Shown here: one piece after another, positions 20,713 to 33,335 of the stretch
Numbering within the stretch: the stretch's first letter is position 1
Layout of the letters: each line of letters starts with the position of its first letter
NCBI GenBank assembly: GCA_002633025.1
Contig: NMRB01000224.1
Coordinates: forward strand, 93,218 to 157,217
Length of the DNA: 64,000 bases
From: Notospermus geniculatus
Taxonomy: Eukaryota > Nemertea > Pilidiophora > Heteronemertea > Lineidae
Direction: 5' to 3'
Position numbers and translations under genes: made by a program
Notes under the pieces: generated by a model
Told to the model about the DNA's origin: nothing
Database searches by the model: none
What the model saw: only the letters and a program-made list of their open reading frames with translations

Positions 20713-22134
20713 ATCTTTAAGTACGGGAGAGTTGTTTTCAAAAGAAAGTTAAAGCATCCCCCACGCCAAGGTACTGCAGTGTGTAACTTTGGATTTCTGA
20801 GAATGTTAGTTACAATTGACTTATGACAGTTTTCTCGTGTTTGTACACACTGATGAGTGATTATGGCGATGTTTGAAACAAAACTCCGCCATTGTTTGCG
20901 TCTGTCAGCAAGGACACCCAGCACCAACGGTCCGTGACGATCAGTTTATTAGTTGGCCCACTCGCAGAATTTCAGAATTTATTGCTCAACAAAAATACAT
21001 TTGCAACGAGACAGAAACCACATACACACATAATTATATAAATACAAAGAATGCCAAGATGACTTGGCAACATGGAATCGATGGAGGTACAAGAAGGTTG
21101 ATAAAGGTCATAATAAAGACAGCGACTTTGGCAGGAACTTTGCAACTTTGAGCTGGAAAGGCGTTTTACATATTTGTATAAATTAGGCTTCGTTTTGAAA
21201 TATACAGGAATATGATTATTACGGAGAACTGAAAAGAAAGGACATACAAGTGGATGGTAAGAGTAGTAGTCTGTGTGGTAAACATGGCGGATATACGAAC
21301 ACCGATTTCAGCAGCGAAAAAAATGATTCTGCGGATTGTCTCACATCACACCAACATGACCAATGACTACTACTCACCCCGCCTTCTTGGAGCGTTTTGC
21401 GTACTTTGTCCCGCAACAGAGGAAGGATTTAGCTCGGGAGCCCATGGCTATAGCGGTTTTACGTTCTCTATAGCAAACACCACAGTATCCTAAGAGTACA
21501 CGCTAATCCGAGTTCACTTTTGTTGTAGGACAGGCTCTCAAACGAGGCATCATAAATAGTCAACTGCATTGTATGAATTACACCATCAGTTTGATGACAC
21601 ACTGTCAAATGTCATGTGTATTTGATCAACTCCTGAAACGTGATCAAGCAAGTGGAATTCCCAAACTGTGAAAGAAGATGCCTCGAGATAACGATGACGC
21701 TACCTACATCCGACGACACATCAGACCTCACGATATAACAAAACTAGAGTCACTGTGTCAAGTGTTAGAATATAAAAATGACATAATAAGCAAAGATATT
21801 AGAGCATCCATCCATCGCTTCCCATGATGTAGTAGGCCCTGTCGTCAAAACATGAACTGTGATTGACATCCAGCGGCTACCACTCCCATGGTCAAACTCA
21901 ATGATCCAACAATATTAAAGAACGGAACGTTGGAGAGACCCTCAAATTGTGGGTCAATGGTTTAATACGACCAGTTTGTTGCACACGTACCTTTCCACTC
22001 CGTCGTTTGCTGCAACGCTTGTCTCTACAATGACTGCTTTAAGGTCATTGACACCCTATAATTATCTAATAAAATCGTACAACAGTATGCAGAAGTAGGA
22101 ATCGCCGGAGACCCACTTTCGGGAATTTCCAGCA

Positions 22135-22269
22135 TTAGAGAATTTTCGCAAAGCCCCCGAAACGCCAACGCGAACGTCAAACCCATTGTTCGATGCCGCG
22201 AAGAAGGTATACCGAACAAAATGATAGACGTTCGCGTTGGGTTTCGGGGACTTTGCGAAAACTCCCTAA
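22135..22269. mobile_element. MITE of the GAAAACTCCCTAA family
   Basis: Inverted arms: left TTTTCGCAAAGCCCCCGAAA and CGCCAACGCGAACG, right CGTTCGCGTTGG and TTTGCGAAAACTCCCTAA. One of four near-identical hairpins in the window (also 37952-38083, 28524-28650, 44199-44324). Confidence 0.8.
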
Positions 22270-24195
22270 TATGATTCCTCTGCCACTGAAATCTATTTGG
22301 TCAGTTTTGTGGATGAAATTCAGGAAACGTATCGTGCAACAAAAAGGAAATTCGCACAAAAATGCACTGACTCCGATGTCCCGATGGCTCCGCGGGGATT
22401 CAACCAGTGTGCAAATTATGTAAGATACCGTCTTCCTTCGAACAACAACGGAAAGAGTGTGAGAGCACAAACATTATAGTATATCGATACATGTACGAAA
22501 GTGGCTAACATAAACGTTGCCGGCAGAAATTGATCCTGATATCCAGCAGAAGACTCAGTAGGTCACGCAGTACCCATGAATTTGAGCAGGCAGACAGATC
22601 ACAAATCGTCCTGCCTCAAGCAAATATCCCCAGAGGAGGCCTGCAGACATCGGGTATCGGGAAAGGACGAATCAGCTCGGTGGATCCTAGACAACCAATT
22701 GGTCCGAAATGGTGTCTCATTTGGAGGGCGGGGGAATTTTATCGATATACAGTGTATGTACACGACTTGCATGCACATCTTGGCTTCCCTGTTTACTCAA
22801 TCAAGCATTGAATTGTGGGCCCCAGAACCTTCTGGGGCAGTTTCCGTAATCTTATATGATATTATTGTATTTCGACGGAAAGCATATACTAGTATACATA
22901 CTTCTGAGATATTGCAACAAAACTTTGTGAGTTGACGGCATTCTAGCACGTAATTATAAATGGTTATTTTTTAATCTACGTAATATTTTCCAGGTTGTAG
23001 TATTTAAAAACTGCCCTATTTTGAGTATTGTTGATATTGTCTTGAGATATCTCTCTACTGAGATAATCGACGGGTTAGTTGCGCCACCGTCACCTGGCTA
23101 ACCCTGAATTATATCACGAGGTGAATTACAGGCTATAGTATAAATTTGTCTTCTTACCTCTTCTTACGTTTCCAACAAGAAGGGTAACATTCCATTTTTT
23201 AGCCAATGTATATGACACGCAATAAGTCTCCAGTCTGCTTGAGGACAAAAACGACAAATGTGCGACTGGAATTTCAATGTGTATAAGTGACATACAAACG
23301 TATACATGTATATAAGAGACATGGACATTAAGGCAAATACCAACAAAGAGAGCTTGAAAAGCCAAAGAAAAACAGCAGCAATTGTCAACTTCAAAGAGAG
23401 CTTGACAAAAGATGGCAGGCAGCAAGATTCTAGCAATACATGAGAAAATTCTCTTTCATTGGTGCTCAATCAAGCATAAATGGGTCCGTTAGGCATTGAA
23501 TTGGACCGTGGTGACTCCTATTCGTCAGATGACTGACAGATCCTATCTATGATTTTAATGACTTCCCCGCGTGATAACATACAAAAAACAATTCCTCCTA
23601 ACACCATGAACATGCATTCGAATATGTACGTGACATGCAACATGTTAACGCCACCTTCTGACCAGTCAGCTTTAAAATGCTGTGCATTTGTTTTGCATCA
23701 TCGTCCAGAGAAGGAAGATTATGTCATTGAGAAGAACGTGCTCCAAAGTTTGAAGGAATAAAAAATTATTTGGTAGGATGTAAAAGTCTATGCTTTCTTT
23801 CGCCATTCCTGCAGGCCGAACTACACGCATGACCATGCATCGGTCATCATATCACGAGAGCTGGGTAAGGCCTACTTCTTCGATGGGAAATCCCTTCGGT
23901 ATATACCGAATTCGCAGTATTCTTTTATCAGTCATGATTTGATGATGAGAAACGAAGACATACATGTAGGCCTACATGAAGGCTATCTAGAAAGTCGTAT
24001 TGATCAGGTCGTGAACCGTACACGGCCGCTTTGGTCACGACGTGCTTCTACTCATTAACGCCATAATTTCATCGGTGATTACTCAAATCATCCCAGGGCG
24101 ACAAATGTAATTAACTTGTTAGGCCTTTTAGTCGATTCTCACTATTGTACGAGAGGGATGGTGGAGCGAGTCGGCTGGAAATGATCGAGGCTGGT

Positions 24196-24614
24196 GACAT
24201 TGTTACAACAGAAGGCGCTCCTGCCTCGCACCAATCTGTTACGCCGTGCTCCCAGGATTGTGGGAAATCAAGATGGCGCCGGGTGATTGACAGCGAACTA
24301 CTTGCTTGGCTGATCATTGTGATCCCTCGATCCCCGTGGTTACTAGGATCAAAATACCTACAAACCTCGCTTATTATGATAGTTGTTACTTGCCGTACAA
24401 TTATTCACAAAAAATCTGTCAATATTTTTGCATTAAACAAAGAATGTTAAGCCAGTCACTTGGGACTTATTTTATTCCTACGCTGTGATGAGGTCGCGGA
24501 CGTACACGTCGGCCAAATCTGGCCGATGTGATGCGTTCCACGGCTACACAGGTCTGTGCATAAGCAGTCTCACCGCAAGCAGTCTCGCGCAGCCTGTGTG
24601 TACACAATGGGCTG
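24196..24614. other. about 415-bp segment present only in copy 1
   Basis: Flanked by direct repeats of GGCTGGTGAC. Copy 2 has a single GGCTGGTGAC at 41111-41120 running straight into GACAAAGTTTC. Consistent with an insertion that made a 10-bp target duplication, or with deletion between repeats. No terminal inverted repeat or coding frame was recognised. Confidence 0.7.
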
Positions 24615-25406
24615 GTGACGACAAAGTTTCTAATTGGTCGCGAAAGCGCACTGTCTTTCATGCCTTCATGCCAGAAATGATGAACGCTGTTGTTCCATAA
24701 TGTGCCGAGAGGTCGTGGGTTCGAATTGAACTGGTCTGCATGACTACAGAGTAGGCCTGGTCAGCATTTTACGGGGAAACGAGGATGTATGGAAAATATG
24801 CCAATAGAGTCGATTAATCATTTCCGACTGTTAAAAGCCTGAAGTAATTGGGAATCAAAAAACTTAATTGGTGCAGTGTACGTACATAAGTACGTACAGC
24901 ACATGTAGGCAAAGGCAGGTGATTTCTTGTTCATCGGCCTGTGTTTCACGCTGTATTAAACTAGAAGCATTAACTTGTCCCAGGTCGTTCCCAAACAGGA
25001 GTAGCCTAAAGTTTGACTTTTTATGGGAATGCATTAGATAACGAGATGATTTGCCTCGAATACCGTAATTAACATTAATGATTGCCATCCTATGATTCTG
25101 TTTGCTGATACAGGCAAATAGGTCCGACTAATATCGTTATATAGAATCAATCAATCTCTATTTTCGTGGTCGGTTATGTATAGTACATACCTTTTTACAC
25201 TGTTGCAGATTTATTACCATGAGGCAAAACTACTCGGGGATTGAAGGGGGTCGGAAGACTTGGTTTTACATCATGAACATAGAACAATGCTATTTCCATA
25301 AAACAACCATGTAACCAGTTTTCAAGAGTAAGAAGCTTTTCAGGTGCTCCTTGCCCCTACAAGACGACGCCTACGTTGTCATTCCCGTTTTGTCACTTAG
25401 GTGCAA

Positions 25407-25523
25407 AGGCCCGTATTCTAGAAGCCTCCTTAACTGTAAGGTCCACTTCAAGCTTTTGTATTCTGCCCTGCAAATAGCTAAAGGTAAACCTTAGAGTCAA
25501 GGATGCTTCTAGAATATGGCCCA
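25407..25523. mobile_element. hairpin MITE
   Basis: Inverted ends GGCCCGTATTCTAGAAGCCT and AGGATGCTTCTAGAATATGGCC. The corresponding place in copy 2 lies within the 41774-42346 gap. Confidence 0.75.
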
Positions 25524-26936
25524 TAGAATCTATACCAAGACTGCGAGGGAAGTTTTGGTAATTAAAAGTTCCCTTGGATCTGACATTGCTGCCCCATTTA
25601 GCGTTTGAACGGCTTTTAAAATACTATAAGGTCGATAAATTCACGCAGTTAATACATGCACTAGTACGTCACCTGGCCATGCTATAAGGAATAGTTGGGG
25701 CAATGCCTGAAGTTCGTCTTGCACCGAACTGCTGTCGATGATGACAGCGTTTTACATGAAAACCAGGAATAAGATACTAGAAAGAACATGTTTGCAGTAA
25801 AGTACCAAAAAACGAAACATGACTAACCTAATTTCTTTATGGAAAGCGGGTGCTTGGCGGCCAGTAGCCAGATTGATGTACACGTAAGTCCTGTATTTAG
25901 TCGGCATTTCCATGACTTATCCAGAATGACGGATTTCGTTTGCCGATAAAATGCGAAATGTTCCCTTATTTCTATATATGTACGCATATTTATGAAAAAC
26001 CTGTCTAAGTAAACTACCTCTAACAGTCCGATTTCACTGATTTCAAAAGACGCTTTGTGTTGAGAACAAACACGATTGTCATAAATCTCTGCCAATGCAT
26101 ACATCATATGAATCTCAAGATATTAAAACAGGATCAATTCTAGAAATCATTAAGTAGCTGAAGATCATCCCCAAATCGATGCCTCTCGGTGTCAATCATA
26201 TTCCGAACAAATCAAACTGAAAATATTGTGATTTGTGGTTTCAGGCCAACGGTGGAGACATCAGTTTTTTATCATTAAAAAACTAGCGTAACCGCGTTAT
26301 TTAGAGGATATCGCCTGTGTGGTCCCTATCAGTGACCCTCTAAAAGAAGGGTCTACGTGATATTTTGTCCCTACTTACCCAGTCTTAAAGTCCTCTTCAA
26401 CCGTATCATCCATTGTTAGGCCGATCACTTACGAACAACGCTTGAAGAGTATATGACTGTTAAATAGAAAAATGTGCCGCTATCAGCCACCGACGTGAAT
26501 GACAAATTAACTCATGAGAGATCAAATGAAGGATTTAGGAAAATGCGAAGCTTCCTCTAATTATATCAAATGTATGATACTGAATCAAGTCAACTAATGG
26601 ACTGACCAAACAGCCGTTTGGCCACGACGCAGCTTCCCATTTCATGTTAATGACCCAACCTGCTAATTGAATGAACATTAATCATCTTGAATACTTTTTT
26701 TGTGATGAAGTACTTGGAGTGGTCCGCTATATCCGCAATCACAGATGAAACGTTTCTGTACGGTGCAATAAATAAATGGTAAGATATTGGCTGATTTTTT
26801 ATATGAAGTCACAATCTATCGTCGATAACTTTCATCTCTCCACGTAAGAACGATTTCCATGCAGCCATGACGAAGTTGGCCGTGGGCTACATGTGCTTTT
26901 CATGGGAATACTCTGCATGCAATGGTGATTTCCTGG

Positions 26937-27221
26937 GTCCATATTCATAAACATACTTAAGTCAAAGTGTGATACTTATATTTTGTGTTGAACAAAGGAT
27001 ACGTGTCACACTCAGACAAAAGGCGCTCCTCCACTTGACAGTTTTTTTGCAGAAGTTGGCTCACAATGGGCAATTCACCATTGTTTGTTTCCCCACGGCT
27101 TACATGTACGCTGAGCCAGACGCTGAGCCCAATGACACAAGCAACTGCTCGCAGTTGAGTTGCCCATTGTGAGCTAACTTCTGCGAGCAAACTGTCAAGT
27201 AGTTTCATGAATATGGGCCCT
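26937..27221. mobile_element. nested pair of hairpin MITEs
   Basis: Outer element: GGTCCATATTCATAAACATA...CATGAATATGGGCCC, with an internal arm AGTGTGATACTTAT/GTGTCACACT. It is interrupted by a second hairpin with arms CTCCACTTGACAG, GAAGTTGGCTCACAATGGGC and GCCCATTGTGAGCTAACTTC. The uninterrupted outer type occurs at 61953-62036, which proves the nesting. Copy 2 has the same arrangement at about 42766-43067. Confidence 0.8.
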
Positions 27222-28129
27222 GGTGACTATAGAGTAAAGTATCAGTTGCCAAACAAAGACTGAAATACGCCCATTTAAGCTTTGTGCCAATAGATGCAAG
27301 AAGTTGCTATTTACCTGAATTCGATGCGATTGAAATAGAAAATCCAAGCCAGTATCTCCCAAGAAACCCAGAGCAAAAATCCTTTTAATTCACCCTTTAC
27401 TTGTATTAGTTACTACCAAAAATTCATAAGTTTATGAATTTTTGTTACTACACAGCTACATAAAGTCCACGCCATCTCATTAGTTACAACAGTAACTGTG
27501 GAATTTCCTCTTCACTTCCATACAAATAGTCAACACAAGTGCCCACGGCATACCTCATTTCGATTTCATCGTTTTTACAAACGTATTTGCTGTACTTCCT
27601 GAGTAGGCCTACACGTACACAATGTTCTCACGACTCCTAGGCCTAGATCGATGCAATTTAATTTGATTGTATCATTATATCGAGTACCATATGATTTCCA
27701 ATTTCAGAGAGTAGAACGATGACAACGAAGGAAATATCTCCCTTCTTTGTCCTGAATGATAACAAAGCGTAAACATGGTAAAGGACTGAAATTACAAGGA
27801 TTTCAATATAAATTCCTGAAATCATCAAGTTTCAGGTTTGGGTTCAGCTGCTAGGCTTAAACTCCAAATGATATTGACCAATCGGAATATTAGAGAGGTA
27901 TTGGATTGTAGAGAAAGAATTTTCAAAATAGTGTTAGTGCCCAGGACTGGAATCGCAACGCAGCGCTTTTCTCTATACATCGTTCCCATGCATTGAACAA
28001 TGAACTGAACACGGCTGATCAGCTACACTTCTGTAATGAAAAGTGAGCATCTTTCGGGGAAGTCATATGACAGTTCCACATGTATGAATGTGGGCGTTTG
28101 CAATGCGAGAACGGTAGTTGTAAGGTCAC

Positions 28130-28311
28130 AAATTCAAATTCAAATTCAAATGAGTTTATTGAGACCTTGTAAAATAAATTTACATCGGTGAGAGATACAA
28201 TAAACTTGTGTTCGAAATTCTGTTAATAATACAATATCTGAAGACTTGATTTCTCTTTTGAAGGCAGGATCATCTAGTTTCGATCCATATACAGATGATT
28301 TGACTCCATAC
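28130..28311 (-). mobile_element. short LINE-derived insertion, present in copy 1 only
   Basis: Copy 2 reads GTAAGGTCACAGGTGGTTTC without interruption (43976-43995). Here about 180 bp intervene, ending on the minus strand in (ATTTGA)n, the simple-repeat tail typical of CR1/L2-type LINEs. Its 5' part (about 28220-28308) matches 31409-31499, the start of LINE ORF2 in this window. It is thus an internally deleted derivative of that LINE: a 5' piece joined to a 3' tail. Confidence 0.75.
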
Positions 28312-28523
28312 AGGTGGTTTCGCATTGCCGGGGTCCAGCTTCTCCTGGTCGAAGTCCGGATACTGACGCTTTCAGAGATGATAACGTTGGAGAAGCTTGA
28401 TCCCAGTGGCACTAGCCCGGCATGCCCGGTCTCTGTGACCTTACACTGCGATTTTGGTGTGATTCGCATCATATCAACAGGTTCCACAATCACAGACACG
28501 TATAGGTTGGGTAGGCCTAACAA

Positions 28524-28650
28524 TACAGAGTTTTCGTGCAGCCCCCGATAACGCCAACGCGAACCTCTATCCTTTTGTTCGGTGCTCTCTTCGTGGCACC
28601 GAACAATGGGTTTGGCGTTGGCGTTTCGGGGACTTTGCGAAAACTCCCTA
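28524..28650. mobile_element. MITE of the GAAAACTCCCTAA family
   Basis: Arms GTTTTCGTGCAGCCCCCGAT/AACGCCAACGCGAAC and GTTGGCGTTTCGGGGACTTT/GCGAAAACTCCCTA around an inner GTTCGGTGC/GCACCGAAC stem. Lies about 375 bp upstream of GPCR exon 1. Confidence 0.8.
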
Positions 28651-29024
28651 GTGTTTCTACTTCCATGGGCTTATGCTATGAGTGTACATTTGTGTATATT
28701 TGCTACTGCTCCACTTGGTTTCTCATCACATGAAAATGATGCTTTTAGCTCTGTAGGCTACCATCTCAAATGTCCTTCAGTACAGAAATCACGATACGGC
28801 GCGGTAATCATCGTCTACAATTATAAAGCATCGAATTACGTCATACATCTGATGACAAGTTGGAGCAAAGTCCCGCTGTGGCTATTAAATGATCGCGTTA
28901 CTCCCATTTCATCCCCGGCGATAACTGCTTATAACTCCATCGCCAACAGCTATTTCACAGGAGTGGCATTTGCCGTTGACTCTTCAATGCGCTGAAAATC
29001 GGTGTTTGTAGTAAGCGCCTAAGG

Positions 29025-29344
29025 ATGACAACGACTACGTCTCCGTACCCTGTCACAGCCTCACAGGCAGTCGTCAGCACGGAGGTGAGCCAGGAGGTGT
29101 TGATTCTTCGTGTCGTCTACGTCATCGCTACGAGGTACTCCTGGATCGTCATCATAGCCGTCGGACTTTTCGGAAACGTCATGTCCATATTGATAACAGT
29201 ACAGAAGGATAACAGACGAATCTCGACCTGTAACTACATGACTGCCTTAGCTGTGGCTGATTCAGGAGTTCTTGTCGTAGAACTTGTATGGGGAGTATTT
29301 CTCCATATATGGGACTGGCATCCACCGACGGAATTCGACATGCA
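29025..29344 (+). pseudogene. GPCR A: isolated exon 1 of a rhodopsin-class receptor (allelic or duplicate of gene B)
   Basis: 320-nt exon with ATG at 29025 and a GTGAGT donor at 29345 (phase 2). Encodes an extracellular N-terminus of about 35 residues, TM1 (IVIIAVGLFGNVMSILITV, with the conserved Asn) and TM2 (YMTALAVADSGVLVVELVWG, with the LAxAD motif). Only a few residues differ from exon 1 of gene B. Fifty-six bases later an n joins it to a retrotransposon, so exons 2 and 3 are absent. It may be incomplete only through assembly, hence not necessarily a biological pseudogene. Confidence 0.75.
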
Positions 29345-29401
29345 GTGAGTATCGGAGTACAGATGTTTGAAGCTTTTTGCTAATAACGGCATATGATATG
29401 N

Positions 29402-31575
29402 TTTGATACATGCTGTGCTGTTGTTGTACATATTTTCAATTAAGTTAAAGAATTTGCCTCTTATATTTTGTTTCAGGAGTTTATAGTAGAGTCCTGTGTG
29501 CCAGACCCTATCGAAGGCTTTTCTAAAGTCTACAAAACAAAAGTAAAGAGGTTTCTTTAATTTTTTGACATATTTTTCAAAGAGTGTTCGGATGACAAAC
29601 AAATGATCAGCGGTTCTGGCTTTTTTTCTAAATCCATTTTGGAATGGATTCATTATTGAGTGGTCTTCAATGTATTTGTCTAGCCTGATGTTCAAAATGG
29701 TAGTGAATAATTTTGATAAACAACTGTTGATTGTTATTCCTCGATAGTTGTCGGGGTTGGATTTGTCACCATCCTTATGAATATTAATAATGTGGCCACA
29801 GTTCCAGGAGTGTGGAAATTTTCCACTGAGCAGAATTTGATTGAAAAGTTTAGTATAGACACCAATTAAAGAGGGAATAGAGGCTTTGATCATTTCATTG
29901 CTGATGCGGTCAGCTCCAACTGCTTTGCCACATTTAAGGCTTTTAGCTGCATCACAGACCTCTGCTTCAGTGATTCTAAAGTCAAGATCTGTGAAGAAGG
30001 GTTCAGATTTCATGGAATGAATTTCATTCATGATGTCAGGAGGAACTGGAGGAACTTCTTTGGAGATTAAACCTTTGTAATGGTCTACCCACGTCTGGGG
30101 AGAGATAGGGATGCTTTCACTACCTTTAAAGTTTTCAAAGTTTTTTAAATCATCCACCAGTTTCCAGTAGAGTTTGGGGTTCCTATTGGAGAGTGATTCT
30201 AATTGTTCTGTGATCTTTTGTTTTGCATCAAACTTCTTCTTTCTAAGAAGTGTTTTGTACCTTTTCTTTTCACTAAAGAATTTCCCTCTGAGATGGGGAT
30301 CACCAGGATATTTTATGAGTAGATTACCCAATTGTTGGATTGACCTACGGAGAACTGAGCAATCACTGTCAAACCATTTCTGGTTGTTCGATGACTTACT
30401 GGCCTTCTTGTTGGATTTTTTAACCCGTTTCTTAACTCGAAGAGAGATTTCTGCTGCATTGACCAGTATTTCATTTAGCTCTTGAACTTTGCATTCGAGT
30501 TCAACTGAATCAAATTCACTGCTTGACAGAGCATGTATTCTACTCTGAATTTGTTCAGAAGTTAGAGCGGTCTTAAATTGGTCAGGAGATGTTTCAGAAT
30601 CCCATTTGAAGCCAGGAGGGGTACTGTTGATGTTGATCCCATTGTCATTTTTACAACCAGAATTGTTTACATCATTGTCTAGATTTATGCATAGAGAAAT
30701 TGGACAGTGATCACTCAGTTCTTCGAGGAGTTCATGAACCTTAAAATATTTGATATCGCTGAAAGTGCTATAATGAGCAAGAGCATAGTCTACCGTGCTA
30801 CTGCCGTTATACTTGTGGCACGTATAACTTCCCTTAGTGTCACCCAAGACACGACCATTGAGGATCTTCAAACCAGATGTGATACATAAATCCAACAGTC
30901 TATCTACATACATGTTTGGGTACACTGTGGAGTCGCAACTAACTCTTTTAAGTTTAACAATTTCAATGGACTGATCAGATACATATGTAGATGGGACTGT
31001 AGTAAAAGAAGTGTCGTCATTCTTTATGAAATCTTCACAGGTGCCTATTCTGGTGTTGAAATCTCCCATGAGGATCACTTTGCCCTTACCAGAGTATGAT
31101 TGGACATCATCACACAAGATATCCCATAAACTGGTTTCCTCTGATTTGCTAATTGAGGAATTTATTGGGCTTTTGTAAATAACTCCAATAAAGTAATCTT
31201 TTGAGTGGTCATGGCTAGTTGAAAGTCTGCACCAGGCAAGATCATTTGATTTGCTAGGAAAGAATGACACACAGTCTTTTAGACCTTTCTTAACCAGTAT
31301 TGCGATACCCCCAGATCCTTTTCTGGCTCTAGGATGTTTCTCTCTGTTGATTTGAAATGAAGTGTACCCTTCAAGATAGATAGAGTTTGGTGAGGTAGAG
31401 TGGGTTATTCTGTTAATAATACAATATCTGAAGACTTGATTTCTCTTTTGAAGGCAGGATCATCTAGTTTCGATCCATATACAGATGATTTGACTCCATT
31501 GAGGTTCCAGTGAGAAACTATGATAGAGCCAGAAGGGGGTTTATACCGAGCATAACGTTTACAACGCTTCTTCAT
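29402..31575 (-). pseudogene. LINE ORF2: endonuclease and reverse transcriptase, frameshifted and 3'-truncated
   Basis: Minus strand, ATG at 31575 (MKKRCKRYARYKPPSGSIIV), followed by an apurinic-type endonuclease: HWNLNGV, DIVLLTE, MGDFNTRIG, and ELSDHCPIS near its end. A one-base shift near 31408-31411 separates LLTE from the continuing frame (GYTSFQINREKHPRA, GSGGIAILVKKG). The RT follows: GKAVGADRISNEMI, NYRGITINSCLSKLF, and the catalytic Asp of FCFVDFRKAFD. Sequence ends at the n at 29401, before the YxDD motif. Family is CR1/L2-like, judged from the esterase ORF1 and the repeat tail of a derivative. It copies LINE RNA by target-primed reverse transcription; this copy cannot be autonomous as assembled. 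Confidence 0.85.
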
Positions 31576-31916
31576 AATACACAATGAGTAAATCAGCTTT
31601 AAATGCCAAATGAAAATGAAAGTAAAAAACCACTAGAATAAGGTAATAATATGTACATAAATGACAAGTAATGCCAGGACTGCTATATCCTGGAAATGAG
31701 ACTGACGATTCGAAATGAATTGCACATACAGTTAATACAATGTTATAATGTACCGGTAATAATAGGGTCAAGAGAGACCACATGTTTGGCAGAGTAATTT
31801 ACACATAGTACATACTTGTGACAAAGTCCATGAGGTTCAATGACTCTATTGTTCATAGACAAAGACTAGTTTCAATGCATCAGGTGAACCTACACGTATC
31901 TCATTATTTACCATAA

Positions 31917-32770
31917 TTATAGGTTGTTGGCAATTGACAGTAGGATTTTCTTCACAACAGAGTTTGATTGATCCTGAGAGTTTCGATTGTTCTTTGGACG
32001 ACTTGGTCTGGGTGCTTTTCCTCTCATTTGGTCACCGTGGTTCAGGCTCAGAGTGGCTAGGGAGACTTTTATCGATCTGGCGAGCACTGAGGTTCCTCTA
32101 TTCGACAGATGAACATTATCTGACCAAAACAGCTCAGGATCCTCACACAAGTCATTGTTCACAAAGGTTGTATTTACAGATTCCTTGCACAGATTTTGCA
32201 GATCATGATTTGTAGATTCCACTAGTCTGTTGTGATCATGACGACCAAGACGTGGCGGCAGTTTGTGAATGAAGATTTTTGCCTCCGGTTGTACATCCTG
32301 AATCGAAGACAGCATTTCAGTGTATTGATGTACTACACTGGAAGGGTCACAATGTTTGTCGAGGTCGTTTGTTCCCACAAGGACAGAGATGGAGTCATTT
32401 CTGTACAGCTCGCTGCAGTGTTGGATATACTCGTGTACATCTTTCACTGTTCCTCCCGAGATGGCACGGATTTTGGTGATCGAATCATCAGATGGGCGGA
32501 GACCTCTCCAGTTAAGACCCTTGCCCAGGGAGCTTGTTACGATAAGATGTCCTCCAGGTCTTTTCTCTTTCGGAGCGGTAGTCGACCTTCCAGGGGGAGT
32601 GTCAGGGGGTGACGACTTTTTCCGACCAACTTGGGTGAAGCCTGGTTCATTGTGGGGGATGCTGGGATTTTGAGAATGCGACTCAGCTGGTGGTCTGCAG
32701 CGCAGGCTTTTAACTTCATCTGATAACTGAGTGGCATTTTTTTGCACGATCGAGAGTTCGTTCTTCAGCT
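31917..32770 (-). CDS. LINE ORF1 with SGNH/GDSL-esterase domain (5' truncated)
   Basis: Minus strand, stop at 31917. A short coiled-coil-like start (LSIVQKNATQLSDEVKSL) leads into a basic/proline linker and then an SGNH hydrolase fold: block I LIVTSSLGKGL, block III VLVGTND, block V SDNVHLSNRG with the Asp-x-x-His pair. Such esterase ORF1 proteins accompany CR1/L2-type ORF2s and bind RNA or membranes. The frame has no natural start: it runs into the flank near 32770, so the N-terminal part is missing. About 340 bp separate it from ORF2. Confidence 0.8.
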
Positions 32771-32999
32771 GATTTGGACCCTTTAGATGATTTGGACCCT
32801 TTATGCAAATTACGTCACAATAGAGTTATACCTGCCAAACAGTCAACAGATGCTCCCAACGAGGTTGACAGAGAAAACAGCTTATTCCACGGTTTAATGT
32901 TATTCCATGGTATTGGAGTCTTTTCTCGCAATCAGACTGGTTTCATAAAATACAATGCATGTCATGTTGGTGACCATTATCAGGGCTCGGTTTTTCGAA

Positions 33000-33335
33000 C
33001 GTCCCACTATCTCTATCATGGCGTTAGGTCTTCTTGGCGTTATCTCCTTCAAGCACTAATCCAAAATCATCGCCTCGTTAGGGTTATAGTAGTTTTGAAC
33101 AACCACGTCAATGGTTGCAATTATTTCAGTCATTTGGAGTCAGCAGCCCTTCAACAGAATACAATTTGATGATGCACAGTGCTTCATTCTGCCTAACTCT
33201 ACTCCTTAAACATACCCCTTGGTAGGTTTAAGTTACACCAGCAAATCNTTATGCATACCGATGGTGGTACAACCCTGAAGTTATACCTGGAATAAGCTAT
33301 ACCTCCCTTAATCCACCTTTATGCATACGGGCCCT
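33000..33335. other. repeat-derived junction sequence with an n
   Basis: Holds remnants of hairpin elements (CTATCTCTATCATGGCGTTA; CCTTTATGCATACGGGCCC) around the n at 33248. No gene recognised. Confidence 0.45.

Larger units (their letters stand above)
19040..29400. repeat. 10.4 kb duplicated block, copy 1
   Basis: Starts at AAAGTCTATTTGAATGAACC and is colinear with 34513-45077. Ends at the n at 29401, 56 bp after GPCR exon 1. Differences are scattered substitutions, microindels and discrete insertions, the pattern seen between two haplotypes of a polymorphic outbred animal. Apart from GPCR exon 1 and transposons, no gene with full splice support was recognised inside. Confidence 0.9.
29402..32770 (-). 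mobile_element. CR1/L2-like LINE, truncated at both ends
   Basis: Contains ORF1 then ORF2 in the minus orientation. The 3' end is lost at the contig join and the 5' end stops near 32770, where GATTTGGACCCTTTA is tandemly repeated. A deleted relative sits at 28130-28311. Confidence 0.85.

Noticed and set aside
22280-22423. Frame reading SFVDEIQETYRATKRKFAQK
   Set aside because: Looks protein-like, but copy 2 has a four-base deletion shifting the frame and no convincing splice sites were seen.
22530-22935. Overlapping 93- and 119-codon frames (also at 38326-38761)
   Set aside because: Substitutions between the two block copies do not favour either frame and no splice signals frame them; treated as non-coding.
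32774-33169. 131-codon plus-strand frame beside the LINE
   Set aside because: Overlaps hairpin-element remnants and has no recognisable domain.
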